Shown piece by piece: positions 11,001 to 24,400 of a stretch of DNA of 64,000 nt (positions are counted from its first letter, which is position 1; the number at the start of each line of letters is the position of its first letter). The DNA is from Phytoseiulus persimilis (Eukaryota > Arthropoda > Arachnida > Mesostigmata > Phytoseiidae). The stretch spans positions 62,001 to 126,000 of the forward strand of contig JAQZDE010000068.1 of assembly GCA_037576195.1 (NCBI GenBank), in the 5' to 3' direction. The position numbers were made by a program, and so were the translations under genes. The notes beneath the pieces are model-generated. The model was not told the DNA's origin, ran no database searches, and was given only the letters and a program-made list of their open reading frames with translations.

Positions 11001-13900
11001 AACTGTGTATGTTTTGACATCAGCGATTTCTTCTCTATGCCACGGATCTGTGACAAGCAATAGTCTTGTTGACCATCAATCGGGCGCTTTAATCATTGGA
11101 ATCATTGCAAGAGGCGTGAGAATGCTCGCCCATCAGCTCCAGTACCCATCATCCGATAATTAAGATGCTTCGGACCGGTTGGGCCCTTGGAACGCGATCT
11201 CGGCTCCGAGTCTGGAGGCCCGGAGCGGAAGAATTGGCTGACCGTTGCTGTGAACCGCTATGACTCATGATTACAGACGCCTTATGACCGTACATGTCCC
11301 TGTCCGTCCGGTTTCTTCGAGTTCCGGGATTTCGAGGGAAAATGTCCAGATTCTGGGATTTCGGGAGAAAAGGTCCAAAGTTCGGGAGTCGAAAAGATAA
11401 TTTTCCATTGTTGAGGGATCGAAAGAAACTCAATTCGATTCCACGCCCTTCCGGAAGCAAATGTCCGGCTCTAGAGAGCATTTACCATGAGAGAGCGCAT
11501 CACGCCCGCGGACGGTTAAACGCTGTCTTCGCAGACCGCTGTTTCGTCGCCCATGTTCAAATGACATTATATCGAGAAAACTCCGTGAAGGCCCTCTAGA
11601 TCCTCAAACTTGGAGAAGATCTCGATTCAAGGAGCCGGTGCTCAAAGGAACAGATGTTGGATGTAATTGAAGAGAGAGTTGAGCTCACTCCGACTTTTCA
11701 ACCTAAAACTTGAGATTCATCAATGAGGGAAACATATCGAGGCTTGAGCCTTCCCTAGTCGTATAAGTCGGTGGAGCGGGAAATGTCCGGTTTCGGCACT
11801 GATGTCCTGTCCGGACCATGTCCGGTTTTTATGGAAAAATGTCCGCTTCTTATGAAAAAATGTCCGGTCATTTGACGTCTCTACTCATGATCCTCGGTGG
11901 GTGGTATTCGCAAACTGATCTGTACTGGAGAGGATCGCGGGAAATATCGAGTCGACCTCTGCCTGACTGTCAGAAGGGGAAGATAGTTCGAGGTGCGACG
12001 ACCTCGTGGTTGCGTCGTACACGGATCAGCTGTTCTGACTTCTCGGATAAATCATTCTGGTCTTTTATTGCTAAAGTTGCTCCCTCGATCGCGTAGGAGC
12101 CTCCGCATTCCGTCATTCACGTGATATGTGAGGTCCGGTATGGCTCCATGTTTGGGGAGCTGTTCGACTGCAGTTTTGAGAATTCGTGCCGCAATTTGAG
12201 CCCAACAGCGCAAAGCTCCATCGCAAACGGTCGGCTCGTCACAGCCTGCGCTTCCGACTGGATTTCAGAACGGAGGATCCCTCGGAGGAACTGTAGTCCT
12301 GATGTTATGGAAAGAACTCGAAGCCTCTTGACTCCTGGAAACGTTGTCGTTGTCCACCGATGGGGCAGGCAGTCCCATCCGGCAAAATAGCGGCGCGTAC
12401 CGGAGGTGCGTGGACACGGGTCACACGACTCCGACGACGGCATGGCTTTGGCGATATCCGTGTGTCCCTTCATGTGTGCGCGATTGGCTGCAACACAACC
12501 GATCAGATTTATCTGCAATTTGCGCCATGCTGAAGAGGAGGTTCGGGCAGCCTTTTGTCTCGTGCTAGCTTGTGTTTTTGTCCAGATACCCTCAGGAGGC
12601 TCGCCGCATGACCATCGGCTTTCCATCCCCCCCAGGAGTGTATTTGCATAGTCTGATTTGTTGTTTGTCTAGTTTGTTGGTCAAATTGTGCAAAACAGAT
12701 AGTTTTGCAGAAAGCTCCCTTCCGAGGATAAAACTGGCTCCGAGTCTATTTTCGGCCCCTGGACAGCGTCCGAGCTTACTATGTGTCGCCAAAACATGCA
12801 ACGTGAGATTAAAAGATATTCTGTAGACCGAGAGTGTCATGCGTTCCTCTTGTTGATTGGACTCCTCATGATTTTCATTCGATTGGAAGTTACAGATCTG
12901 TGGAATCCCGCTACTGCAGGGCCGCGGAAAAATCGGCTTCAACGACTCGACCGATACGTGTAGCTTATAAGGAGAAGAAGACGTCTGATTCTCGGGAACA
13001 TTCCGCTCCATTCTTTGTGAAAGGAACTTTCGTCTCCTTCAATACGGTGAAATGACTTCACAAAGATGTGTTCCTTGTTCGAAGAATTCATATGCAGGGC
13101 CTAGGCGACCGCTGAATAGGACCGGCTTCTGCAACACCTTTTCACGGATGAGAGCTTTGAAAAAGTATTCCGTCAGATAAAATAGAAAATGAACAGGCAG
13201 ACGAACTGGAGGAACGGAGTGAGCTCTAGATGTTGCGAGGAGGCATGGCTTCCCTCCTGTATCTGTAAATAATATTGACGAGGCCCTAGTTTGGAGCGCC
13301 GACAGACAGCGGCGCCACCTAGTGCATGCTCCTGGGAACCAGGAGCTCAGAGGCGCATCGCGGGCGTTTCAATTCGGAACCGCCGGCTTGCGGGACTTTG
13401 GAGGGGTTATGAAGTAAAGCTTCCCGATTCTTCCACAACTGGCCACGCTCTCGTGCACATTGTGTAAGAGCCCGCGTTCGTAACTATGCTGAGTACCCCT
13501 CAAGCTCCCGTTCGGGATTTGAGGCTATTGGTATCGTTCGCGATAGAACCGCCCCTCAAACGATGTCCACTGTGTCGAGGCAGGCCAACCGGAGTCTGCT
13601 GGGGAAGCGAAATGGCCGAGCACTCCACGACGTCTTGGGTCAGCAGCATAAATTCGCTAGACTTCAGCGCGATGAATATCATTTTGAGTGAAAGGAGAAT
13701 TCTGCGCGATGTTGAGTCGGTGCCTTGAGCGAATGGCGAAAGGCTCCGTCATTAATGATTATTTCGTCTGATTCGAAATCGCGAACTCTCTCTCTGAGTC
13801 CTCGGGTTTTTCGGAACTGTGTCGAACGTGTTCCGGGACTACGCATACGCACATGAGTCAGATACGCAGGGCCCTGAAGATGGGGTGGGGACGTCGTTCT
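11001..13900. other. Intergenic region with short TGTCCGG repeats
   Basis: No gene recognised. Minus-strand frames at 12117-12626 (169 codons) and 12592-13011 (139 codons) overlap each other and resemble nothing known; frames this long are expected a few times by chance in this window. The repeat cluster at 11290-11880 is listed separately. Confidence 0.5.
11290..11880 (+). repeat. Dispersed short repeat with core ATGTCCGG / AAATGTCC
   Basis: The octamer ATGTCCGG or a near match recurs about seven times in 600 bp (around 11342, 11460, 11782, 11817, 11838 and 11860). It is usually preceded by A-rich sequence and followed by TTT or CTT. In the last 100 bp the units follow each other every 20-30 bp with near-identical text (A-run, TGTCCG, pyrimidine, TTATGA). 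This looks like a degenerate minisatellite or the end of an unrecognised element. Confidence 0.45.
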
Positions 13901-13928
13901 TGGATCGAAAGCCTGAGGGGGACCGAGG

Positions 13929-13950
13929 TGACGTCAGCTGCGCATGCGCC
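13929..13950 (+). promoter_or_regulatory. CRE plus NRF1-type sites, probable RIM promoter
   Basis: A perfect CRE palindrome (TGACGTCA, 13929-13936) is followed at once by an NRF1-type palindrome (TGCGCATGCGCC, 13939-13950). An inverted CCAAT motif (ATTGG) and a YY1-like AAAATGGTGG follow within 60 bp. Such clusters mark CpG-type promoters in animals. The only downstream plus-strand gene is RIM, whose long leader begins here, so I assign the site to RIM by inference. Confidence 0.5.
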
Positions 13951-13989
13951 CTTTGCGAGGTCTGTGCATTGGTCTATGGCACATATTTG

Positions 13990-15473
13990 ATTCCAAAATG
14001 GTGGACAGCAATGTTGGCTCTTGGGAGCTGTGTCGTGAACGCCGCGACGTGCTGTAAGATACACGCGTCATTCAGCGGCGTGCAGTAGCCGTTCCAGGCT
14101 GTCCAGCCGGAGTATCCAAAGCGGGATATTCGGCTGGAAGCGAGGCTGAATCGGTCTTCGAATCGAAAAAACCACCACCACCATAAGTAACACCACAACC
14201 AACACCGACATCATCATAGACCAACGAAGCAAGCAGCAAGCAAGCCAGCCAGAAGCGCGCCAGCATATCAGTCGGCCAGCCACTTCGCCATTCTACGGAG
14301 AGCATCGAAGAATCGGGATCGCTGTGTTGTTGTTGTTTTTCTACGAAGGAGAGATCCCCAGCGTCGAGGAACGACCAGCTAAGGAGTCAGCTAATAGACA
14401 GAAGTGCCAGCGATTCTAAACAAATACGAGTGCCGCGCCCCGCAGGATAGGCAGGACCCCCGGACGGAGACGAGTCTGATCCCGCGGATCAGTCAGGTTG
14501 GCCAAAAGCGAATTCTCCAGAGAGCGAGAAAGGAAGCGAACAAGTGCGCGCTCCGAAACATCGTATCGCGGCCCTCGGCGTTCGACATTGACGTTGTTGA
14601 CCATAAATCCGAGGCCGGAGTTAAGCGTGAGGTTGAGAGGAGGACGACGACAACGACGACGACGACAGATAACACAACACTACCCAACAACGACCGAAAC
14701 GAAAACGTCGAAAGCGAAACCGACGACGACGACAACGTCGACGTTAAACCTCACTCTCTCCAAACACTGAGAACGCGAGCCCGAACAGCTGCAGCGAATC
14801 GAGCGCCTGTTCCTTCCTTCCGAGCCCCGAGCAGAAGCTCCAGACGTTACCTCTCTTCTAGTCCAACTCATATCCACCCTCATATCCATCCAGTCGAAGG
14901 AGCTGTCGTCGAGCGAAGGTGCCGTGCTGCTGTGCCGAACAGCAGTCGCAGCCGTGCTCCTCGAGGTGAATCAAAGTAGAGGCAGTGATTGAAACAGTGA
15001 ACAGTGCGAGTGTCGGCGAGTGTTTTCCCGAAAGGAATACGGAGTCAAGCTACGATGTAGTACGCTGCTTTGCGGACGGGGACGTCACACCGGAAGGTGC
15101 CGTGTGGAAATGGGTTCGTCATGTGTACGTCGCCACGCGACCCTCACGTTATTGTGAGATCGGTCGCTCTGGCCGAAACTCGCCATCTGCACATTGGTGG
15201 GCGCCTCCGCTCCGTGCGCATAGATGTCGAGAAACAGCCGGCTATTCGGCGAGCTCGTGGGAGAGTAAGAGAGTGGAATTTGTACAGTTTGTCGAGTGGA
15301 CGACCAAAAAAAATCGAGAGTCTGGAGCTTAGGGAGCTTAGGGCCATCGTCGAGGCTGGCCACAGCCGGAAGGGCCCACCTGAGGCCGAGGCACGAGGCT
15401 CTCTGGCCCGAGCCTACCGAGGCTGACCAGAGCCAGCCTCACTTAACAGCGACTCGCTCGCGTCCTCGAGAGG
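13990..15473 (+). other. Probable RIM 5' leader (non-coding exon and intron)
   Basis: About 900 bp of A/C-rich sequence with CCA, CAA, ACG and GAC triplet runs, typical of long 5' UTRs of arthropod neuronal genes, follows the CRE/NRF1 cluster. A consensus donor (GAG|GTGAAT, exon end 14965) and an acceptor (AACAG, exon start 15450) would place a 24-nt piece of leader before the RIM start codon at 15474. Open frames here (for example 14404-14979) are made of the triplet runs and are not taken as genes. Confidence 0.45.
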
Positions 15474-18400
15474 ATGAGCAACTGTTTGGCCGGTCCTGGT
15501 GGTACCCATCCCGACCTCAGCCACCTGACCGCAGAGGAACGCCTCATCATCCAGGGGGTTCTCGCCCGCCAAAGGGCTGAAGAGCAGAAGGAACGCGATC
15601 TCCTAAAGTACGTATTCGATTTTGTACTAGGTACTGCATATTTGTATCTGGAATGTGATTTGTCCGTGGCCGAGTTGCGCGGGACTCTCTTGAGGTCCCT
15701 GCTGAACGTTGCCGAATCGGGCTGATGTCAGAGGATCCGGCGGAAAACTTGCGTGGTACGTTTGTTCGAGCCAAAAACAAACCGGGAGCCCGAGCGGGAA
15801 ATGTTGATCACGGCCACGAAAGTGCATCGGGAGCTCTCGCGATGATTTGCTCCATGCGGAAACTTGGCTGGATTCGCTGCATTATCGTTATACGTTTGAA
15901 GTTACGCAATGCTGATCTGCGGCAGATTCGTTCTCCTCCGTCTCGAGACGAAAGCCTGAAACACTATTACGATGACCGATACAATACGGATGGCTCGATG
16001 CCAACCGGAGGGAATAAACTCCGCCGCCCGAGAGCTTATCGTTGATTTGTGAATGAAATTGGAGCCGCGAGATACTCTTTGTGATGCGTCCCAAGGGCAC
16101 GACAACTTTTGCTCCAGCAGAACGATCTTTCTCTGAGAGGTCATTGCTCATTTCTTTGAGCCATTATCATTCGCTTCGAGCGGAGCGAAGAAAAGTTCTC
16201 AGTAGAGTACAGAGCGACGAATTGTGTTTGTGGGTATCAACCACGAAAACATCTATGGAGAACGAAGGAAGAGCTCCGAGAGAATCCCTCCCCCGATGCA
16301 AATCGTTCGCATTGGCTACGGATTTCAAATCGAATGTCTTGGATTCATTGGGGAATTCCCACAAGAGACATCGATCAGAAATGCTTCGAGATCAAACTCC
16401 GGACTCCGAACACATCCACCGGACGCATTATCCCCATTAAAGAGTCCTCTCCCCCGGGCAATCTCGAAGCCCCTGCTCCACTTTTTCTCGGCAGATCGGG
16501 GAAGTCGAATGGGTTATTCACTTGCATTGCGCGGAATCGGTCCGGATAAATGAATGCGGACCCTATCTAGGGGCGTTGTGTTCGTGGGTCCAGGTGTATT
16601 TGGCAAGGTTCCACGACACAAACGGCGGAGGTGGAGGCAGAAGGAGAAATTCGTGGCTTGAGCTGATGTTGGGAAGAAGAATCACAGTCACGTCTTGCTT
16701 TGGGAGGAAAGAGTTCAAGAATAAGTAGATGGTTCGCGGGAAGCTTTTACGCTTTGCGTCGCGGCGGCACCTTTCCGCGTCAGAGACCCCTGTGAGTTGC
16801 CCAAGCCGAATGACTGTCCCGTATGCATAGAGCCTCGACATGTTGTGTCAGCATAACTGAGAGACAGAAACGACGGAAGCGAAAAATTAGGAAGCTCAAA
16901 AGCTCATTCGGTTGATTTTGAACGGCGATGACGTCGACGAAGCGCTCACGATCGCGCATCATTGGCTACCGAGCTTCAGCATCCGAGGGATTAAGAGTTG
17001 ATTCCCCTTCCAGGCGAGAAACCGACCAGGTAAAGCAGCTAGAAAGTAACATAGTAACGAAGATTGGCCAGAATGCACGAAATCCATTGGGAATGCTGCT
17101 GGGGAGTGCGAGCAACCAACATCATCAACAACAGCAACAACATCATCATCAACAACAACAATTACAACAACAACAACAACAACATCAGCAAGCACAGCAC
17201 ATGGGACCTAGTGGCATGGGCCCGCACGTTATGGGACCACAGCCGGGGAGCGCTCCTCAACAGGCGCCCCCCGCAACCTGCCAACTTTGCCTCAAGACCA
17301 AATTCGCTGACGGTGTTGGACATATCTGCAACTACTGTAATGTGAGTCGTTCAAATTCCTCGTGCAGCTGATGTTGTCGTAGAATCCTTCAGCTTTTTTC
17401 GGAATGCCTCTGACTTTCGCCACAAATGGTCCTGGCAATCGCTGGAAGAGGGTCAGAACGGTTCTGATGTCATAGGAAGTTCGAAGACTCTTAGACGGCG
17501 TCACGAATTCTGTTCATGAAGCTTGCCGGGAGGAGGACATCCGATCTGGTCGATTTGCCTCGAGAGTGAAACCAATACGATACTGCCGAAGATAGACTTC
17601 ATCTACGGAAGTTCTAGATCGCGTCGTGATACCCAGAACCATGACAGACTTTTGTCGCGCAGACCTGCGGGCACCTCGTCTTCTCTCTGCTGGTGTTGTG
17701 GACGGGTCTATCGTCGCCACTGAGTCTGCTTTCCTCCGTTGCCCGAATCAAAGGCCACTCCCGGTTGCCAGGGGCGCCGCACACGAGCTCTATCCGTTCG
17801 CCGCTCGCTTGCTTGCTCAGTTCGCTGGCTCGTTGAAGCCTCAAGCACCGTTATAAATAAACTGCGAGCATATGAGTTCGCAAAGGCAATCTTCTCGCAG
17901 AATCTCAATCCTCTCCCCTCCCCCATCCTCTCGTGGTGTCAACAAAGGTCAATTTCCATCTCAAACCGCTTTGAGTTGTCGTTTTTCTGTCTCCATCGTC
18001 TTCGAACGGTTCTCAAGGCGAGGATAGATATCCGGAACATTATCGCGATTTCGCGCTCCTAGCGCCATACGGTGTGCTATGATGCGCAGTCGCTAATCCA
18101 CATGAGCCCGAACGGAACAGGGAACACGATCTCAGACCAGCTTGGATGCTTTTTCTGTGGGTGGTCGTTCCAAATAAACTCGAAAGCCAACTCGACCGAT
18201 TATTTCGAATGGACACGAGGCGCGCGATTCCGGACACCTGCTCCAACTTCAATTAGACGTGGATTTCTCTTGAGACACCGCTCCAAAAATTCATGCTCAC
18301 TCCGAAGCGTGACCGCCTATAATTCTTGTTACTTGCAGGTACGATGTTGTGCCCGTTGCGGAGGGAAAGTGAATCTGCGTTCAAACAAAGTAATCTGGGT

Positions 18401-21400
18401 TTGTATTCTGTGTCGCAAGAAGCAAGAATTGCTCATCAAAACCGGTCAGTGGATCAACCAGCCATTGAATGCGATGGCCACGAATACGCAACAGATGAAC
18501 CCTCAACATTCGATGTCAGTTTTGCAACGGGCACGCTCCGTAGAAATTCCATCCGGTGGGCCTTCCTACATGGGCCCTGGGATGGCGGGAAATGCTGCAG
18601 GTATACGGTGTGGGAATGCAGCTCCGAAAAATTCGGGAGCCTCTCGAGCATAAGTCAAATATATGTCAATACTTCCAACGGTATCGGATGAAGCTAAAGT
18701 GAGAATTTTCTTCACAGGTATGGGCACGTCCGTCAGCGGCGCAGGAGGAATGTGGCGTGGAAGGATGGGCAACAGTTTCAATGAGTATCAGGATCCCTAT
18801 CAGCAACAGCAGAACTACAATATGGTGCTGAATCAAAATCAAACCAATCAGATGGGTATGGGTTACGGGGGGTACAATTCAACCCAGAATAGGAGAGGCG
18901 AGTTCAGAAGGCAACTGTCGGCTGGTGAGTACTAAGCTTACGGATGGAAGAAATGTTATACCAGAGGAGACCCTAGCTGTAGCTCTGATGAACTGGTGCG
19001 CGTAGATCGCTTGAAATGTTTCGCTCTCGGCATTCACGTGAATCCTTCGCTTAGCACCCCAGAGTCACCGGGGAGAGGGAACTTCCGTTTCTCACAGGCG
19101 CATGCTCGGCAAAATTTCTTCCTCATGGTGTCTAAGCAGAAGTCTTGCATCTGATGAATCCTTCACACGCGAGCTCCTCCAATCGCTGGTCACACCAGCA
19201 ACTTCCGCGGTTTTCTATCCTCGAAATTTCGGGGCGAAACTCCTTCCCAATTCCACCAGCGAAACGGCCCCTACTATCACTATTTCTGTAGAACCACACT
19301 CTAGACATCGCACTCTTTCCCGTTGTCAACAGGTAACGCTGAGTACGGGGCTTGCTATCAGCAACAGCAGTTTGCTACGCAAACGCAAATTGCACAAACA
19401 CAGTCGCAGCAGAACTTGACTCAGCCTAACCAAGGCGCCTTCGGAATGCCCCTGCTCAAAAATCCAGCAAATCTGTCGAATTCCTTTCAAAACTTGTTCT
19501 CACGGCCATTCGGTAAGTCGGACTGACCTTGAGCGAAGGGAGAACAACTCATCCTCGCGCCCGGGACAGAGCTGAGGCCTTGATGCCCACCTCGAACCAG
19601 AAATTTTCTGGAAACTCCCCGACGGCGCGAAAACCATATCGAATTCGATTTATGGAAGCTCCCCATCAGCTGAAAGCATGCGGATCTCGACCACAACCGA
19701 GCTACTTTGCAGTGTGCGGTGCAAATACGAAGCTCACAGATGGGATTTTCCCGATTGCTCCGTGGACAGATGTCTGACATCGAGCTCAATCCGCTTTCAG
19801 GGAAAGGTCAACTACAACAGCAGCCAACAATGCAACAACAACAGCTGCAAGCGCAAAACTATCAGCAACAAATGGTCGCGATGGGTTCTCAAAGTGGGAT
19901 GGGGTCGGCTGGCATTATCGATCCCACGTTTCCGCAAGTTCTTGGCTCCCATCCAAACATTACCGGTGGTCACTCGTCTGGATTAGGACCCGGAAACCCG
20001 ATGGGCATCGTGAATGCTCGCACGAGGGGCGGTATGCTGAGGAACGACTCGCTGAGTTCAGACCAGTCTTACACCGAATCTCACCACATGCATCAGCACC
20101 GTAGGAGACACAGTAGGAAGCTAGGCAAGAAAAAGAAGAGGTCGTCCACGTCAGGCATGACAGCAGGTAGCGTGTCGTCCGCAAAGCAGTCGGAGAAGCG
20201 GGTGTCACAGGTGTTGAACCGAAGAGACGTGGCCGATTTCTTCTCTTGATTTAGAATACCAAAGATCGATATTTACCTTATTCATCCTTCGGGCGACTGG
20301 ACGTTCGACCGATCTGCGATTTTTTTCTTCATTTGAACGAATTCAAGGTCACCATTCAATACTCACATGATCATTCACCTCTATCCGAGCTCTGTCGTGC
20401 CGAGCGCGAGCGTCGTCGATCTTGAATATGAAGCAGTCAACCGAGAGATGCCGACCTCATGGACGTTTCTTTGTTTCTTCCAGGAATGCGATCAACTGCG
20501 GGTCGGGGACGTGGATCGTCAGACGATGAACTCAACTCAGACTGTTCCTCATTCGGAAGCATTGAAGATCTTGAAAGTGATTTTCGGCGCGAAGAGTTAT
20601 TCGAGGGCAAATTCAAGAGATTCCCAGCCAATCCCGTCAACTGGAGACCATCGTCGAACAATCCCGGAATTCTTATCGGTAATCTCCAACTCATACCGCA
20701 CGACCCGAATCGACTCATGGCGATCATGGCCAGAGCTTGAAACCTATGCATTCGGCTTCCTTGAGAAGTGATTCGGAGAAAGCCAGCTTCCGAACCGTTA
20801 TCCCGACGGCGACCTCCATCTAAGTTCGATTGCTTCCTTCGCTTCCAGGTCACATGCTATTAAAGAAACTGCCGTCTGGTCTTGGAAGTCAAGAAACCCC
20901 AGCTCAAATCTTAGGATTAAAAATTGTAGGCGGAAAAATACTCCGCAATAGTCGCAACAAAAAAACGCTCGGAGCTATAATTGAACGTGTAAGAAAGGGA
21001 AGTACAGCTGATGTGGTTGGCCATCTGAAGCCCGGTGATCAAGTGCTCGAATGGAATGGGCACTCTCTACGCCAAAAGACCTATGAAGAAGTCTTCGAAA
21101 TAATTCAAGCCTCCAGTCAGGATTTGCAGGTCGAGCTGATCGTGAGCCGACCTCTGGTAGAGGGCGAAGAGCCCACGGGATACGACCCTCGGGGTAACAA
21201 AGATACCCGTCGACACTCTTCGGCGACCTTGTTACAAGGAGCAATGTCCGGTTTGAAACGAAGCGATTACCTTAGAAAAACGTCATCAACGACATACTTG
21301 CCACCCGGGGGCAGCCTAGGAATAGGCGGTCGACGTCGTTCGATTACGTCGATGGTATCTCTGGGCCAAGACCTCCTCGGAGGGCGAATCCAGATCAAGT

Positions 21401-24400
21401 TATGGTATGACGCGGCCCAGCTTCAATTGGTTGTGACTGTCGTCTGCGCTGCCGAACTGCCTCCTCGACTGGTGGCCGCAGGACCCTCGAACCCTTCGAT
21501 GAATTTGACAGAACCCCGGAATCCGTACGCCAAACTATTCCTCCTGCCCGATAGGAGTGATCAGTCCAAACGAAGGACAAAAACGATCGCAGCTTCCAAC
21601 GAGCCATATTGGAACCAGACATTCATATATTCGCCATTGCGTCGCTCGGACCTAATGCAACGAGCACTCGAAGTCACCGTCTGGGATTATGACCGATATG
21701 GAGCAAACGATTTCCTCGGTGAATGCATCGTGGACCTGGCCAATATCAACATACCGTTTCAAGATGATATCAATGAAGAAGGAGAATGGTATCTTTTGTG
21801 TATGGTGAGTCAGTTCACGCGGCTCATTGCATCCGTCGGCAGTGGGGGATGAGGAGCTGATCGTTCCGTGGCCCTAATGCGTTGGCGATGAATTTCAGGA
21901 GTCCAATAGATATAGCGGTGAAGGCTTCTTATGCGGAAGCACTCACGTAGGCCACTCTGCTTCGGCGAGCGTCTTGCGCCCCGCTCCGCGTTCAAGCTCG
22001 GCTATGCTCACCACGAGACAACTCATGGCCTCCCCCTCCGCGAGGTGGTCAGTATCCGCCACGTAGTCTCTGCGAGCGTAGGCAGGAGAACATCGGAATT
22101 TATCCACCGCGTCCTGTCTAATGAGCCCATTATTGACTCCTAGCAGAGCTCATTCCAATCGGTCGATCGAGCTCCGCCTGAAATCTTACTCTCGCTTCAC
22201 AGGTATTCGGAAGGGGGAAGAGCTAAGTGAGTGGGAAGCCGCATCCCTGGATGAGTATGACTCCCCAAGCATGTACCTGGATTCATCTGGTAGACAGAGA
22301 GTTGGTAGTCTCGACACGCTCAATCTTCAGTCACAGGGCTTCTCCCGACGAAGACCCTCTTTCGGCGGCCGCGCTGGGCTCATGACCAGAGGGGACACCT
22401 CCTTCCTCCATGCGGTCCATCCGTTAGACAGAGCTACTGGATCGTCAGGCCCACCGGACGCGCTAGGCGGCGCTGGAGGATTACCACCAACCTCAAACGC
22501 GTCCATGTCATCGGCGACGGCGGCAGTCTCAAGTCACCATATACATTCCCATCATTCGATGACTTCGAATCTTCACGGTCAGCCGCCCTCGCAGATTGCG
22601 CTGCACCAAAAACATAAAGCTTCAGTTTTATTAAGAGGTTCGTCCACTCTGATAGAGAGGGACAGTAAGCTCGAAAAGTAGCCGCTTTTCCCGGACTCGG
22701 GTGTTTTCAAGATTACTGTCGAGAGCGTTTCTCTGAACACCCAATCGATTCCAGGTTGCTCATTAGAAGAGGACGATTATCATCATCAAAGTGGAACACT
22801 TCAGCCTTCCGCAGGAGGCTCGAATTTATCCCTCAGATCTTTATCACCTCCTAGGACTTTTCGGTACGTTCTGCTGCACAATGCATTTGATTCGAGACCT
22901 CCTTTGCTGAGCCTTCACAGAACCCCGATGCTCGCGGGAAGTGTCCGAAGAGCGGAAAAATGCATCTTTCCCGGATTATACTCCGAAGGAAAGTCCACCC
23001 TGACGTATATTGTTTCACTCTTCTTCCCAGATCAAATTCGCCGACATATTCGCTGTCGCACGAGACGCTCATTGGTCAGAAACGTCAGCTGCCTCCCATT
23101 CCCTCTGGCAGATACCAACGAGGCGATCAGAGCACTCTCGACCTCGAAGAAAGAGCTCGCCAGATCAAGGCTCGGATGCGAAGGGCTTCTCGCGTAGGTG
23201 CGTGGTGGTAGATGGCTTACTCTTCTCTATCTCCCCCTCTGATCCCTCCTCTGCCTCTGTCTCATCGGAACTGCTATGATCATGAGAGATATCCTCCAAT
23301 TGCCCCTATTCCCGACCAATCTCCGCACGATTAGACTTCCGTCACCTCCTATTTTTCGATTATCCGCGAAATTTCCCATTTTTATACTATGATTACACGT
23401 TCTATATGAACGATGTCAGTCAATCGACTCTTCTTTCGCGTAGCCTCCGAAGGTGTTCCGATGTTTGGGGCAGAAAGCTCCTACGCGAGATGGCGGGGCA
23501 GGACTTATCGTGCGGAGTTTCGGTCTTGCATGGTGCACGGATTTGCGGGATCTGAGACTCTGAGAGAAAATGTACTTTAGTCGTCACCGCGGCACATTCA
23601 TCCGCGCTTAGGCAATCGAGCTCCATGCTCATCGCCGCCCCCCCCCCCCCCCCTCCCTCCACCTGAGTTTTGAAGACAAGTAGCCGTCTGCGACCACAAA
23701 TAGTATCGAATATGCACGGAAGCCTCTAGAGCCGGATCACTTGCAGAAGAATGACTTGCAGTGAGAATCAGTATGGACGGAAATGTTCGAGGGCTCCAGC
23801 GAGCTTCATTGACGCTAGGCCAGCATGACGAAGTCCCGACTGCTGCTATGAAAAGCACTGTGATAACCAACTTCAGAATCTCGGGGCATTATCTGCTCGT
23901 GGGCAAGCCTGCGCTTATTTCTTATCTGAGCAGCCACCATGGCTTCGAACTCTCGCTTCATTCGGCTCGAGCTCTCAGGAGATACAGAATCTCATGCGCA
24001 GGACTCTCCCCAGTAACTTCGACATTCTTGAATGGAACACCGGCGGTCTCGAGCTTGTTGGACGCCGCCGTTCGCGGTTTCGAGAATGATTGAGCCGAGA
24101 GTAGAGCATCGAGAGATTGCGAATAAATTAGAGCTGGACTGCAACGTATTTTCCATGCCCGGCTTGGATGGTTAGCGCTATAACGGAAATTCTTTGCAGG
24201 ACCAAGCCCAGTATACGTCTCCGACTCGGAACTGGGAGTGCAAAGCTCCTCCTCGTACTACTCCGAGAGGGAACGGGAGAGAATGGACCAGCACTATGGG
24301 GACCAGATGCGAGGCCGAGATCGCCACCGGGAGTCCTCAATGGACCGCTGGGAGAGGCGAGATTCACGAGATCATGTCCAGAGCCACCATCACCACCAAC

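Noticed and set aside
14404..14979. 191-codon frame before RIM
   Set aside because: Made of ACG/GAC/CCA triplet runs, out of frame with RIM, with a donor site inside; read as 5' leader.
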